From NCBI GenBank assembly GCA_013397795.1, contig VZTJ01005553.1, forward strand, positions 3,433,208 to 3,497,207: a stretch of DNA of 64,000 nt, written 5' to 3'. This document shows positions 36,333-49,822 of this stretch, in pieces. Source of the stretch: Orthonyx spaldingii (lineage: Eukaryota > Chordata > Aves > Passeriformes > Orthonychidae). The stretch's first letter is position 1, and every line of letters begins with the position of its first letter. A program made the position numbers and the translations under genes. The notes below the pieces were generated by a model, which was not told the origin of the DNA, did no database searches, and saw nothing but the letters and a program-made list of their open reading frames with translations.

Positions 36333-39300
36333 TTCTCCAACTGACCCTACCAGAATATATACATAGTATAGTTCCTCAACCTCAAGATTTTCATCTGAAA
36401 AATGAGCAGATTCTTTCAATATTTGTAAAATGCATTAGTGAAGATTGCAGTCGTTGGTTATAAAAAGACAATGACAACTTACAACAATTAAGAGAATAAG
36501 AAAATGATGTAAATGTTCAATTGTCTTAATATAATGAGGGTAGGACATGAACTCAGGAAAAATTGTAAAATGATATGCCACTGAAAGGGTTTGCAAAACA
36601 GTAAAAAATTACAGCATAGGATAGATATACCAAGTTACATAAGCTAATTTTAAAACTAATGTTTTTCTAAAGACTTCTGAATATCCTAAGATCTCTAAAT
36701 AGAACTTAAAATGTTTCAATTTTTTTTCTCTCCACCTTTAAGTATGGGATTTTGGTCACTGTTGAATATGGGAAATGGGAAGTAAAAATGTTTGGTCAGT
36801 TATTGAGAACTATGTATATAAATAATGATACAGATTTACATTAAATATGATAACAGTATCTAACTGCTCAATATTTCCCTTGTACTGTGGAAATGGGAAG
36901 GAAAGACAGATTTGAAACTGCTGTTACCAAGGAAAGAACTAGAGCCTTCATAGGGACAGGTTGGATCTGACTCATGTAGTAAGCAGGACCTGTAAAATTT
37001 TCTTTGACAGACTCAGATTTTCAGAAAAGGAATCTGAAGATTAAAATTATGATAATAGTCTTCTTAGTGGTATAATGGCTATGGATTATGTGCCTACATC
37101 CTTAAGTTCACCCTGGCTTTCTCTGATCCAATGAGCATGTGCCAGTGATCTTGTGCAGTGAAATTTAAAGAGATATTATCCAAGCTGTTGCAGAAATAGA
37201 GAAAAAATAATACTATTGCAAGGTAATGTATTTCTTGGCAAGAAATGCAAAGATTTTTGGCACCTTGCAATGTTTTAGTGCCATCTGGTGACTCTCCAAA
37301 ATGTTACAAGAATATTTGCCAAAATGCCTGGATAAAATAAATATATTGGCAATAGGAAAGTTTTGCATCAATAGTTATGCACTGCAAATCTAACTATCAG
37401 AGCTTCATTGCTTCAGTGATAGGATACAGTCTTGTACCTCACCGCCAGAATACGAATTTTAAGCACCAGATATCAGATATCTGCATGATAAATCATACAA
37501 ACAAATAAAATATCTTCCCATGAATTTTCCATGAAAATTGAGAAAATAAAGTTTCATTTATAACTCCAAAGAAAAGAAGTAATTGCAGTTCTATAAATGA
37601 GCCATTATGAATCTTTCATTTGCCTTCTTTCAGGATGATATTATCTACTCAAAGAACAGATAAGAGTTATAGAAAAAGGAAATTTACTGGAGAAAAAGAG
37701 GGTTTGAAAACCCCCAAAACCAACTCTATACAGAATATATTCTTTTTGAAGTAAGATATGTTAAATTATGCATTTGCTTATAGAATGGGGATTAAATTTC
37801 TCCAGTAATAAATACATCAAATAACATGAATTAGCTATTGTTTTGATTTTTTTTTAATGGGAAGACACCAGGCAGAAATATTGCTTATGTGCTTCTAACC
37901 TTTTCCCAAGAGCTTTAACTTATGGTTCTGCAGTGAAAAAAGACAGTAGAGTAGTTCTTTCTTACTCAGCAGTCCCTTTTCTGGGTTCCAAGTCAAATCA
38001 GCTGACTTTGGAAATATTTTCCTTAACTTTTCATGTATTTTAACTGTGCAGCACTGACATATTTAAGAGAGATTAATTTTTTCTCTCTCCTGTCTTTTAT
38101 ATCCTGATTTTGCAATTATTTACTAAGTTTCAGTCAATAAATGCAGAGAAATGTTTTCTTTTTCCAGGTTTCTCACTTGTCACTAGGAACATAATAGGAA
38201 CACAATGAGACTCATAGAAGTGATCATAAGCATCTAATTTTCAGTTTCACATGGGTTAAATATTTAACTTCAGGTTTTAAAGAAACCAATTCTATTAGTT
38301 ATTGTGCCTTTTTCTCTTCATCAAAGAGATATTGGGCTGTTGCACCTTTTTTCTGGCATTCACGGGTAGAGATTGATATAGTAAGGAAAGACAGCATGGG
38401 ATGAGATATCAGAAATAATGTGTGACAGGACTTGATGACCTAAGAGATCCTTTTCAGCCTTGTCTTCATTACAGAGATCATAAATCTTCAAATATGGCCA
38501 GCAGAAACTATACATTGAGGGCTTTGCCCTCAGAGCTTTCAAGTCACTACAGACATTTTTATCGACTTCAAACCAGCTTGGATCAGGCTGATAGTTTCTT
38601 AATTTTGTGAAATTTACTTAGACTGCTGTGTTCTTTGAACACATTTTACACTGAGCTGTGCTCATGCAGTCCTGCCTAAATGCTGCTTTATTGCTCCTGG
38701 TGGTTCTCCTGTCTTTAGGAAGGAGCTGCAGAAGTTTGCACGAGTTGGGCATCTGCTTTGGTATCATAACAGCATATTGTGAGGAATAAATCTGTGAGGG
38801 GTCTGTTTTCCTGTATGACACTTTTTATCCAATGGACTGGAGTGTCTGCAATTTTTCTCATACCAAAATTCAGCTCAAGCAAGTTTTTTGTTTTTATTTC
38901 AAGTTTCTCACCCCTCTTTCTGGGTGAATAATGTTGCTTCTAACTATTTTTTTTATTTTAAGATCTGATTGGAGGGCAAATACTTTACATCTAGAACAAC
39001 TGTCAAGATTCAGAATTTTTCTTTATTATACCCTTGGCACTTACGTGTGTTTTTCCTTGAGAGAGGAAGAAAAGAAAAACCAAAAAAGCCTTTGAGGTGA
39101 AAGGAGATGAGTGATGAGGAGGAGAGAGAAACAAGACATCCCAGCTTTTCTTTCACAGCATAACCATGTCTCCTGGTGAGATATTCACCAGTAAGCAGAT
39201 TTGCCTTAGTGTGGCACATTTGCATGACTCCAGTTTGTCACTTGATACTGAGACTTGTGTGACATTCAAATTCAGAGCATCCTTTCCCCTTTCAGTAGGT

Positions 39301-40998
39301 GCTCTCAACATCATCTATTAAAACTCCCAGTTATTCCTTACTTCCTTTGCTCCTAAAAAATATGTGGAAGTGCTCTGAGTTTGTGGTATAGGAATTTTAT
39401 CCTTCTATGGCAGTATTTTTAGTTCTACATGGCATCCATCTTGCAGACCAGTGTCAGCTAAAGCACTTTATCCCACTGTAAAGGAGAGAATAGTCTTGTA
39501 CGTCTGAAGACATTGATGATCCTGTAGAAAGCACAGCTTCAGTTTTTAGCACCAAAACACAGTTCCTGTGCAGCTACTTAAAACTCAGAGCTTCTGGATC
39601 TCAAGGTACAATGGCAAATATTTATTGAATGCTGTTATCTCTGTGGGTTGAAGGAAGTCTGACTGATGCCAGTGAAATGCACTCTTGGAGATGACATGTA
39701 GGGACGCTTCTTCCCTTTTAGGCACTTTCAGTCTTTTGTAACATTTAGAAGATTATGTTCTGATCTCCTTTCGTTGGCTGGAGTACCCTTTCAGTGTTTT
39801 CATGTTCTTAGATGCAGAAATGGGCTGTCAAAATAGAGAGGTCAAAGGTTTTCACCTGAAACAAGGCATATGTTTGAAAAGGTGTTATCAACAATATCCT
39901 AAGTCAGAAAAAGAGTGTCCTTAATGCCAGGAAAGAAACATATATAAAAATTCCTGTGTGGGAAGACAAGTTTAGTAAAAAATCAAGCAGTTGCATGACA
40001 AAATAAAGACTCATGGAGTTCTGTGTGTGTTAAGATGTACCAATAAAAAGAACAGGAGACACACGAAGGCACGAACCCGATCTTTGGTACACAGCATTTG
40101 GTGCATCAACAACATCAGATGAAACGTCTGATGGAACATGACAGGCACAAATAATACATGAACACTTAGAGCGGGGTGCACAAGTTCCCTGGCTGGCAGC
40201 TGCAGCTGTTGCAGTGCAGTCTTCAAGTCAAAAAATAAAAAACATTGCTCTGTCAACACGTTTTCCATACCCATGTTGTGCAAACCTGCCAGACCCCTTG
40301 TTATTCATGGTACCTAAATGTTGTCTGTCATAAGCACCTGGGTAACTCATTTCAGTCTGTGATTTCATCATTAAATTGAAAGAAAATGCATTTTGCTGGC
40401 TTCTTTGAGACACAAATTCATCAAATATAAGATTAAAGTGACCCTTCTGAGAATATTCTCTCTTTGGGAAAACATTCTCTGATTTCAACTCAAAATTTGT
40501 TGTTATAAAAGCGTGAATCAACTTCTATTTTACAATAAGAATAATTTAAACTTAAAAAAGAGCAAGGAAATACTGATAATTACACCCGTTTCAACCAGAT
40601 CTTACATCTTAATGAGGAAAATGTAGAAAACATCTGTGTTATAATTGCCAAACACGCTGGACCAGTATAAAAAGCCTAGTTTCCAAACTGATTTAATATT
40701 CAGACAAGAACATCTAGTAAAACTTTTTCAGAGACACTGTACATTCTCCTGCAGATGGGATGACTATTTTACGAGGAATTATATGAATAGCACTTTTTAT
40801 TTACAGACGATGACAATAGCTTACAAAAGGAAAGGTAAAAGCAAGAGTTTTTAAGGGTGGTTTTCTGGGGCTTGCTCCAGTAGTCTCTAGACAAAATGAA
40901 GTTAAGGTAGTTTTGACAAGCAGATTGGTGTGTAATATCAGCTGGGAAGGTATTGGCTAGGAGAAGAATATACTATTTAGAAGCTAGTATTTTATTTA
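36333..40998. other. No recognised gene
   Basis: A 4.7-kb AT-rich stretch. Around 40060-40330 CpG dinucleotides are more frequent and a small hairpin (CATCAGA / TCTGATG, 40113-40133) occurs. Overlapping 90-97 codon minus frames there show no recognisable protein. Confidence 0.4.
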
Positions 40999-41247
40999 AA
41001 CTGAAATTTAACTGACAGAGGGCTGATTTAGATTATATATTAAGAAATTCTTTACTGTGAGGGTGGTGAGGCACTGGCACAGGTTGCCCAGAGAAGCTGT
41101 GGTTGCCACATCCCTGGAAGTGTTCAAGGCCAGGCTGGGTGGGGCTCTGAGCAACCTGGTCTAGTGGAAAGTGTCCCTGTCTGTGTCAGGGTTTGGAACT
41201 AGAGGATCCTTAAGGTCCATTCCAAACAACACTATGAACCTGGAATC
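40999..41247 (+). mobile_element. CR1 LINE 3' end
   Basis: Plus-strand CR1 with GTGAGGCACTGGCACAGG, TTGCCCAGAGAAGCTGTGG, CATCCCTGGAAGTGTTCAAG, GAGCAACCTGGTCTAGTGGA and a decayed tail. Very similar to the copies at 36022 and 45040. Confidence 0.97.
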
Positions 41248-41467
41248 TATAGTAGTGTTTGAGAAAAGTAGTCTCAGCTGTAGTTACTAATTCTAACCTA
41301 GCTTCTTTGTCCTCAAATAAAATCTCTCTTCTTCAAATACTAGCAGAGCTGGTGTTTATATACTACATTTTTAGTGGAAAAAGTTATTTTTTCCAGTTGG
41401 TGTGAGAACTGGATGAATAATGAATAAATGTATTCAAGAACATATTCAGTGTATTTGGTTCCCAAGT

Positions 41468-41538
41468 CTTGTTTTATTTTTTGTTTTGGTTTTTTATGTT
41501 TTGTTTTGTTTGTTTGTTTGTTTGGGGTTTTTTTGTTA
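41468..41538. repeat. T/G-rich simple repeat, (TTTTG)n and (TTTG)n
   Basis: Interrupted TTTTG units pass into five TTTG units (about 41505-41524) and a T run. Confidence 0.85.
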
Positions 41539-42136
41539 GCTTTGGCTTTTTTTAATATTTTGTATTTTGTTTGCCTCTTCTATCTTAGACTGCCATAATT
41601 TTGGGCATAAGTTGTATCTTTAATCACAACAATTAGAAACATTAATCTATAGCAATATATAAGAAACTTTGGAAATCCAAAGCATGTATATAATAATTTT
41701 TTTATTTGACCAGGACTATTTGATCCTTAGAAATCTTTGGGTCACTGCCAGTATATTTGGGTAATGGTACATCTTCCTGGCAGAAGGTCAGTTGTTTGTC
41801 AAGTCCTGACGTGGTAAAATCACTGCAGTAAGACAGTTGGAAGATCTTGGAAAAGAAATTGATGTCCAATGGCTGGGACTGCTAAGATGGCAAGAATACA
41901 GTGAACAGCCACATTTGGGCATGTGATTCCCATGCTATGATAATTCAATTGTCAAGTGTTGAAAATATAGAAGTTACTAGAAGTAGAGTAGGCTGTCAGC
42001 AGTGGAAGGGATGGTATTTTTAAATTTTTGATCTTTTCATATAATCCCCTTGAATTGCTGGATTATTGAGTCTTGTCTTTTTTTCATGTGTGTTACACAG
42101 AATAGTCTGCAAAAATTTATAATGCATTAGATTTAG

Positions 42137-42154
42137 ATATATATATATATATAT
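42137..42154. repeat. (AT)9 microsatellite
   Basis: Nine perfect AT dinucleotides followed by GCATACATAC. Confidence 0.9.
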
Positions 42155-43197
42155 GCATACATACAAATCTATGTGCCTGTGCGTATATATGTTCTTGCCC
42201 CAAACCTGGATGTATCTGAGTTCTCCATTCTAAGCATACTTTGAAAGATTTTCTTTCTCTGACACCTGTGAACCTTTTCAAGACTATTCTTCCTCCAGTG
42301 CTCAGGCACAGTGAATTTGTCAGATTAGTTTTGACCCTTCCTCAGGGGGTGAGAAAATGCCTGTCCTATCTGGATGCTCATTAGCACTCAGAACCATCCC
42401 TGTTATACGTGGAGTGTTTGAAGCCTTTTCCTGATAATGATCTTGATGGTTTCAGTTTGCAGTTCTTGTTTTGCTAGCAATTTTTTGTAGTCCCATACTC
42501 CCCGGCGTTCCCTGAAAAGACTTGTTTTAATGAGATATTCCTGGGCTTAGACATTGGAGAAATAGGAGGAGGAGAACAATGGCATCAATAAAGTCTCTAG
42601 TATTCTTTGAGTATCCTGCCAATGATCCATATCTTTAAGATGTGCAGTTCAGTGTTAATTCTGCCACTGACATATGCTATAAGATGTGTTACACACATTT
42701 CACATCTCCTCCTCTCTATGAACAGCATGAGGGCAGAATTTTTCTGACATCGCTATAATACCCACTGGTTTTGAACTTGGTTTCTTTTTTTCCCCGGCTG
42801 TGCCCCATTCAATGTACTGATACAAGGCCATACCAAGGCACATATTTTACCCCACCACCTACAGCAATGTGATAATGAAATGAGTAACCCTGAAACACCT
42901 TCCTGTCCCCTGATTTTTCAGAACACCACCCAAGGCAGCTCTTCAAGCTCATGCACCACATAATAAGGCTTCTGACCTCCAACTGCTAATCCATAGGCAA
43001 TAACTGGTAACCCTGAGGGACACCAGAACAGAGGGAGATTAAAGTGGAGGTATCTCTGATATAATTGAAGGACAAAGTTGCTGCATGGAACAAGTGGCTT
43101 GCCAGACACAGCAGCTAGGACCAGAGTTCAAATGAACTCTTTCATCTCATACTTTCTAGAGTAGTTTTCAAGCACTTTGTAATTAGGAATGCATTTA

Positions 43198-43630
43198 GTC
43201 CCAGACTATGAGGAGAAACTGAAGGATATAGATCATTTCTCTCTGGAGAAGAGAAGGCTCAGGGGGACCTCATGATAGTATTCCTGTATGAAAAGTGCAG
43301 CTACAGAGAGGATGGAATCACTCCACAAAGAACCACATGGAGAAGACGAGAGGCAGTGAGTACAAGTTGCACCAGGGAAAGTTTCACCTTGACAGGAGAA
43401 AGACATTTTATACAGTAAAAACCATCATTCACTGGAATAACCTCCACAGGGACGTGATGAAGCTCCCACAACTGAAGGGTTTCAAGATGTGGTTGAAGAG
43501 TTTCAAGATGTGATTGGACAAGGTGATAATCTTATTTGAAATCTCAAGTTTACACCCTTTATCATGAAAGTTTGGACCAAATGACCTTTCAAGGTCTCTT
43601 CCATTCTGGTCTATTTTATGATTTTATGAT
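43198..43630 (+). mobile_element. CR1 LINE 3' end, diverged
   Basis: Plus-strand CR1 with ACTATGAGGAGAAACTGAAG, CTCTGGAGAAGAGAAGGCTC, GGGGACCTCATGATAG, CACTGGAATAACCTCCACAG, AAATGACCTTTCAAGGTCTC and the tail ATTTTATGATTTTATGAT. It contains a 21-bp direct duplication around TTTCAAGATGTG (43480 and 43501). A 72-codon frame (43295-43513) is ORF2 remnant. Confidence 0.9.
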
Positions 43631-44224
43631 CAATGATTATTTATTTAACCAGGAAACAGTCTGCCCTGGCCCCTTCTCTGAGACTCACAGTCTCACAAAT
43701 GAAGTTCTGGTCATGGCAAAAAACCGAATCCAAGTCAGAAATTCTAAGAACATTATCTCTGCTCTATTCTTGACTCTGACTTGATCAAATTTATTACTTG
43801 AAGATTTTATATTATCACTACGAGAGTTTCAAATGCCAGACCTTTGGGACTGAAAGAGGTGAGCTGAGCCACAGCAATCAGATTGCTGATATTTACTGTG
43901 TCTTTTATATTATGTTATACATAATGTGGAAGGGGTGAATTTCATCATTTTCCCCCAGTAACTAGAATGAAAACAAGAATTAACTGGAATATAACAGTCA
44001 GTATACTCAGCATGAAGTAAAGTTCAGGAGAGGGGAATGCACTTCTCTCATCCACTGACATCAGACAAGGTTCAATTACAAAGTGGTGGGAAATTTGAGT
44101 AATGCCTTTTCAGCACAGAATCTCCAAAACTCTCATCAAGAGGATTGTAACACATCGTTCAAGAAAACAGTGGCTACTGAAAAAAAATGGGATATGATCT
44201 GTGTATACATTGATCATGCAAAGT
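43631..44224. other. No recognised feature
   Basis: AT-rich DNA up to the LTR target-site duplication. Nothing recognised. Confidence 0.4.
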
Positions 44225-44229
44225 GCTGG

Positions 44230-44811
44230 CTGTGGGTCTGGCTGAGATGGAGTTCATTTTCCCATAGCAGCCCTCACAGGTCTGTGCTTTGCATTGGTCC
44301 CTAGAAAGGTGCTGATAACACACCAGTGCTTTGGCTACTGCTGAGCAGTGCTGGCACAGCATCAGCACTGTCTCTCAACCTGCCCCCCACCATCAAAGGG
44401 CTGGGCAGAATCTTGGGACAAGACACAACTAGGCCAGCTCACCCAAATTGACCCAAAGGATATTCCACACCACATGATGTCAGCTCAGATATAAAAGCTA
44501 AGGAAAGGAGGAGGAACGGGGTCATTCATTATTTACAATATTTGCCTTCCAGAGCAACCACTACAGGTGCTGAAGCCCTGCTTCCAGGGAAGTGTCTGAA
44601 CATCATTTGCTGATTGGCAGTAGAAAATAAAATGATTTTTTTTTCTCTTTACTTGTGCATGTGCAAACTTTTGCTTTTGCTTTAATAAACTGCCTTATCT
44701 CAACCAACAAGTTGTTTACCATCTTATTTTATATCCACTGTCCAGCTGGGAAGGGGCCAGTAGAGTGGCTTGGTGGGACACCTGGCATCCAGCCAGGGTA
44801 AACCCACCACA
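44230..44811 (+). mobile_element. Solo LTR of an ERVL-type avian endogenous retrovirus
   Basis: Plus orientation. It starts (C)TGTGGGTCTGGC at 44230-44231, carries GTGCTGATAACACACCAGTG, GCTACTGCTGAGCAGTGC and GATATTCCACACCACATGA, a TATA box (TATAAAA at 44490-44496), a polyadenylation signal AATAAA at 44684-44689, and ends GGGTAAACCCACCACA at 44811. GCTGG occurs at 44225-44229 and 44812-44816; the five bases fit a target-site duplication if the LTR includes the C at 44230. No internal region or partner LTR follows, so it is a solo LTR. Promoter parts look intact, but activity is unknown. Confidence 0.88.
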
Positions 44812-44816
44812 GCTGG

Positions 44817-45039
44817 AAAGAGGTGTCAAGCAACTTTTACATGTATCAAGAGTTCTCACATGAACAAATGAGCCACAAGAGTATAGATGGACTGTACAAT
44901 CAATTACAGAGTGATTTAGACATTCTTAGCATTTTTTGTTCTTTATAGCCCTTTAAAATACAGTTCTAGAAAGAAATGGAAACAGAAAATAATAAAGATT
45001 TACCACACAGCAGTTACTAAAAACCTGAATAATGAAATG
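44817..45039. other. No recognised feature
   Basis: Short AT-rich spacer between LTR and CR1. Confidence 0.4.
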
Positions 45040-45335
45040 TGCCTCATGATGAAAAACTCAAGGTGTAAAGAAGTTAAACTCAAAAAAGGTAGATTTGCAT
45101 CAGATACAAGGCAGAAATTCTTTACTGTGAGGGTGATGAGGCACTGGCACAGGTTGCCCAGAGAAGCTGTGGATATCCCATCCCAGGAAGTGTTCAAGGC
45201 CAGATTGGATGGGGACCTGAGCAACCTGGTCTAGTGGAACATGTCCCTGCCCATTGCAGGGGGACTGGAACTAGATGATCTTTAAGATAACTTCCAACCC
45301 AAACCACTCCATGGTTCTATAACGAGTCTATGAAA
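45040..45335 (+). mobile_element. CR1 LINE 3' end
   Basis: Plus-strand CR1: GTGATGAGGCACTGGCACAG, TTGCCCAGAGAAGCTGTGG, CCCATCCCAGGAAGTGTTCA, GAGCAACCTGGTCTAGTGGA, GGAACTAGATGATCTTTAAG and CTTCCAACCCAAACCACTCC. The tail octamer is eroded. Frames on both strands (45000-45224, 45037-45234) are CR1 remnants. Confidence 0.97.
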
Positions 45336-46661
45336 CCACTTATACGGAGGAGCTCACAGTCCAAAATACAAGATGAAGGCAGAGCAGAAAGAGGGAAAAA
45401 GGGTGGTGAAGAATGGAAATTATTTATGCAACATCACAGAGTTGAGAAGACAACCCTGGTTTGCAGATTTACCTCTCAACTTTTATTATCTCTTTTACAA
45501 TATTCCCTTGTCTGTAACACTACAGGTGGTTCTGTAATATTCCACTCTGACCAAATCATCTATCAAGGAGCCTTCTTAATACAATATAAAGCTGCCCTCA
45601 CTTCAGTGGATTAAACTCTAAATGTTGGAAGTAATGGAGGTACTTGTGAGAAATATCTTTTGAGATAACAAAGTGATATAAAAAGATGTTATGGCCATAT
45701 TTTCCAGTGTTACTTTTCAACTTGTTGTTTTAAAATTTTCAGTCTCAGATAGACCAAGAGAAGTTTTCAGAGGGTTTCTACTCAAATCCAGAATATTTTT
45801 GTCAAAACCTTCCTGTTGACACAAAAACTGGAACAAAGTACATTTTTTTCCACCACAATCTCTCTTGAAGACTGCTTTGGGGTTTGTTTTGCTTTTTTTG
45901 TTTTGTTTTTCTGTTCTGTTTTTTCTTTCTTCCTGCATATCTGTACTGAAGGTGCACCTGCAAAAGACACAGCCTGAATTCTAGATTCCAGATAAAAATC
46001 TGCCCAAATAGCACCTAGAAAAATAACGACTCATCTTGTAAATGTTGTAAATCTGACCACGAATAGTTGTGAAGGAATAAATATGGAACCATGCAATCTA
46101 ATTTGTACAGTCAGTTTTCATTTATATATCTATCCTTTAAGAAGTCACTGGGGAAATGAGTGCAGGCACAACTACTTTCTAGTCAGAAAATTAAGGGTGA
46201 TTAAGAACTTCCAATTAAAACCCAGTTTAATTAGTGGACGGTGTGAAGTTGCAGGCAGGCCAGTTCCAAGGTATTTCCTTGTGTGCAGATGGTAAAATGC
46301 CAAATGGGATCAAAAGACATTTTAATTACAAGAATGATGAGAAAAGTCAAGCAGCAAGGTAAGAAGTAGTTCTGTAAAAAGACTACGTAATAAAACAGGC
46401 AACACTGCATGCTAAGAGCTCCCAGAGAATTAGACATAGCCATTATAAATGGTAGGGCTGTGCAATGTGTACAGTTGCATTTTCAGTTCAAAGACTTAAA
46501 CAGCTGCATGTACTACATAAGCCTGTGAATGATTTTCATGTAGCAATGAGCACCGTGCAGGGATGCAATTGAATCGAAGTTCCAGTCATTTAACCTGCAA
46601 ATCTGAAGAAGAAAAAAGTGTCTCTGGTTCCTCAAACATGCTCATGTGCTTTCTCATGAGT
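45336..46661. other. No recognised gene
   Basis: AT-rich DNA with a T/G-rich patch near 45885-45925 that gives three overlapping Lys/Asn-rich minus frames. No real gene recognised. Confidence 0.4.
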
Positions 46662-46848
46662 ATCATAGAATCACAGAATCATAGAATACCTTGAGTTGGA
46701 AGAGACCAACAGTGATCATCAAATCTAACTCTTATCCTTGCACAGGACACCCCAAGAGTCCCACCATGTGCCTGAGTGCAAATGTCCAAATGCTTCTTGA
46801 ACTCTGTCAGACTTGGGGCTATGACCATGTCCCTAGAAAGTATGTCTC
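46662..46848 (-). mobile_element. CR1 LINE 3' end, short
   Basis: Plus strand starts with the inverted tail ATCATAGAATCACAGAATC, then GAGTTGGAAGAGACCAACAG, GGACACCCCAAGAGTCCCAC and GGGGCTATGACCATGTCCCT. Same subfamily as 32441-32712. Strongly 5'-truncated. Confidence 0.95.
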
Positions 46849-49822
46849 ATTATCCTCATGAAATCAATTTTATTATGCTCCTTCAATATTATTTTTAGAA
46901 TGAGGTCTGTATCACACACAGGATCTTTCAAAGAACAAAAGAAGAGAGCTCACAGACTGATGTATTGCTTAATTTTGCTTTACCATTTCCTTGTGATTGC
47001 CACACTTAGATATACAGAAACATTTCTATCTGAGATCCTTATTTTTTTGTCTTTCTATTTTTCTTAGTTCATATAATTCCTAAAACACTGGAGTTCTGAG
47101 CTACTCCTGCATATAAATGCATAAATAATATAAATTTGTGTTCTGAAGCTCAGCTTATCTCCTACGCACATGCATGCAGTTCATTACCAAAGCTGAAATA
47201 AAGTTTAAGGGCATGAATCAGCAGCATACTACCTTTAACCTGGCACTCTGCAGGTGCACTGAATATTTTTGAGCTCTGGATAGAGGAAGATGCCTTCGCA
47301 GCTGGTTGTGTGGTATTCTAAGCCTGCAGGATTAATACTGTGCTACAATAGCTGTAGCCACCACAGTCTGTTCAATTATTCACTGCAAGTATTCTACAAA
47401 GTGTTTCTTGCAGCAACTGGATCAACATGTCCAAAGAAATCTCTGAGTAAAGATTAATGAAAGAAAGCATATAAAAGAGTCCAAGACTTGACTAGACTAG
47501 CTTTATATGTGACTGTGAACAAATGATGGAAGGATAACAACAAATCCCATAGAAAGAAAGAAAGAAAACACCATGGAGAGGTTCTTAAAAGTTTCTATGG
47601 TGATAAAAATAATAGGACAGAAGGCAGAGATAGATATTTGATAACACCTGTATCAACTGATTTCAGGTTAGGAAAACCATTTTAATATATCAGAGGAATA
47701 AGAACAAAGGAAGGCAAAATGATTTAAGACCAGTCTCAATACTAGTCTGAAACATAAATAGATAGGCATAACCTGACATGAAACAGAGCAGTTAGAGCCT
47801 GAAAAGCTTTCTGATGTGGGCAAAACCTAGCTACTTTTATGGCACATCTTAATAGCTTACTGAAAGGTTTGTTCAGACAGTTTATTGCAATACCAGGATG
47901 CTGAACTTAATGGCTGGGATGTTCCAGTTCCATGCCCTTCCCTTCCAGATAGTATGTCAGAGAGATTATGGGCAATACCAGTCTCATTATGGGTAATTAT
48001 AGGAACTAGTGCTCTTTCTGAGTTATAGGATAGAGTTTATCTAGTGATTTACATGCAAGAGGTCATCCAGAGCTGAAGGATAGTTTTAATTGAGATTGTA
48101 ATTAAAATATCTGCTTTATAACAGGTTTTCCTGTTCTTAATGAATGTGTTCCTCTATGCTTATTGATTTATGTATTAATAATGAAAAGTGTAGCATCAGA
48201 TTTGTTTACTGATTCTTTCAAGATTTGTTTAGTACTTTAAAGCAAAATCAATGTTTGGAAAAAAACACTGCAGAGGCAGAGAGGCTGGGTGTCATGAGTT
48301 GTTTGGCTTGAGGACTGTAAACCAGATCAGTAGAAATGCAACTATATGAATTTGTGATTATTTTAAAAGGGGAACTATTTCTGATACCAAAAGTTGAGGG
48401 GACTCACAGATTGTCACTCCAGTTCCGGAGATCATTTTGCCTTCTGCTTTTCATCACATGCTGGAACTCTAAAATTCTCGATGGAACTCTAAAAGTCTGA
48501 GGGAAAGGCACAATAACAGAGTGCGTTTGCCCTGATGCTAAAGAGCTTCATTTTCCCTGAAAAGGGTCTGGGGTTCTGAAATTAGACAAATGTAGAGATA
48601 AGAAATAAGAAAAGTATATAGGGTAGAGGCCTTTTCTCTTAAATTGCAATGACCATCTCTGTGGATCTTTTTTTCATTTGAATTTGAATAACCTGAACAT
48701 TTAAGAGAACATTTAATATGGAGAATTTAGAAATTGATTATTTCTGAGAAAAAATTGCACTAAATCTGGGGAAATTTTGCTTTGGATCACTGTTATGATA
48801 TAGGAAACATTTTCTTATAAAAAACCAGGGCCTTCCTTCAAATACAGAATAGATCTAAAAAACTATAGAATAAATATTGCTAGATTTATCTTCAAATTTG
48901 TCTTCAAACAGCTAATTCTCTTCAGAATAAAAATGAATGCTGCATTTAAGGTCACAGAATCTCTTCAAGACTTGCCAAGTACCTGCTGTCCCAAAAATTA
49001 GGGAAATATTGAGAATAACCATGTGGAGGTGATTACCTATATGATGGAAAAGAGTCCTTCGAATTGTCTTTTCCATGGTTTAGGGATAAACAGATGTAAA
49101 GTGAACTGTCAAACCACTGGCACAGTCACTGCCAAAGTTCAGTCCTACTGTAAGAATATCTGACAATAACATTATGCAATACTATTTAAGGTTATCTGTA
49201 AAATTGCAAAATCAATAGAATCCCATTTATCTCTGGATCGTAATGTACAGTGTGGAAAGAAGACAGTATGACTCTCATACCCAAGAATGTGTTTGTACGC
49301 TTGGTAGTTAGAGAGGGAGAAAAAAAACCCTTCATGTTTTTTACTTGTAGTTGTCTAAAACTAAGGAATAGGACTGGCTGTAAATTTTGTTAAAACTCTT
49401 TCTGATGGAAAACTTGATCTGTTTGTTTCTGTTTTTCCTTTACAAAATTACTCCCAGACAAAAAATTCTGAAAAAGAAAATATTTCCCTGTGAATGTTGT
49501 CCCAACAAATGAGAATCACTTCACCTAATTATATCCCTACCTTTAGGGATACAGGGATTTAGCGCAGGAATTTAGTTCACCCTTGCCTTTTTCTAGAATC
49601 AATAAAAACCAGAGGAATCACCTGACCAGTTATAGATGTCTACAATGAAATGGATCTCACTTTAAAAGTGTTCGTTTCTGTCCCTTTGGCTACAAATAAA
49701 ATCTAGATTACTAGCTCAAATGTGGCCATATACACTGCAGATCTCTCAAATTAGGTTAAATGAATCCAGCTCTAGCTGGATAGGAGCTTTAGTTTCTGTG
49801 ACCTTTGGTGTCTTTTCTGTTA
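46849..49822. other. No recognised gene
   Basis: A 3-kb AT-rich stretch with a short GAAA tract (47551-47568). Nothing else recognised. Confidence 0.4.
47551..47568. repeat. (GAAA)n microsatellite
   Basis: Four AGAA/GAAA units; short. Confidence 0.8.

Larger units (their letters stand above)
41248..43197. other. No recognised gene; simple repeats inside
   Basis: AT-rich DNA with the TTTTG/TTTG tract and TA array listed separately. No repeat family or gene recognised. Confidence 0.4.
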
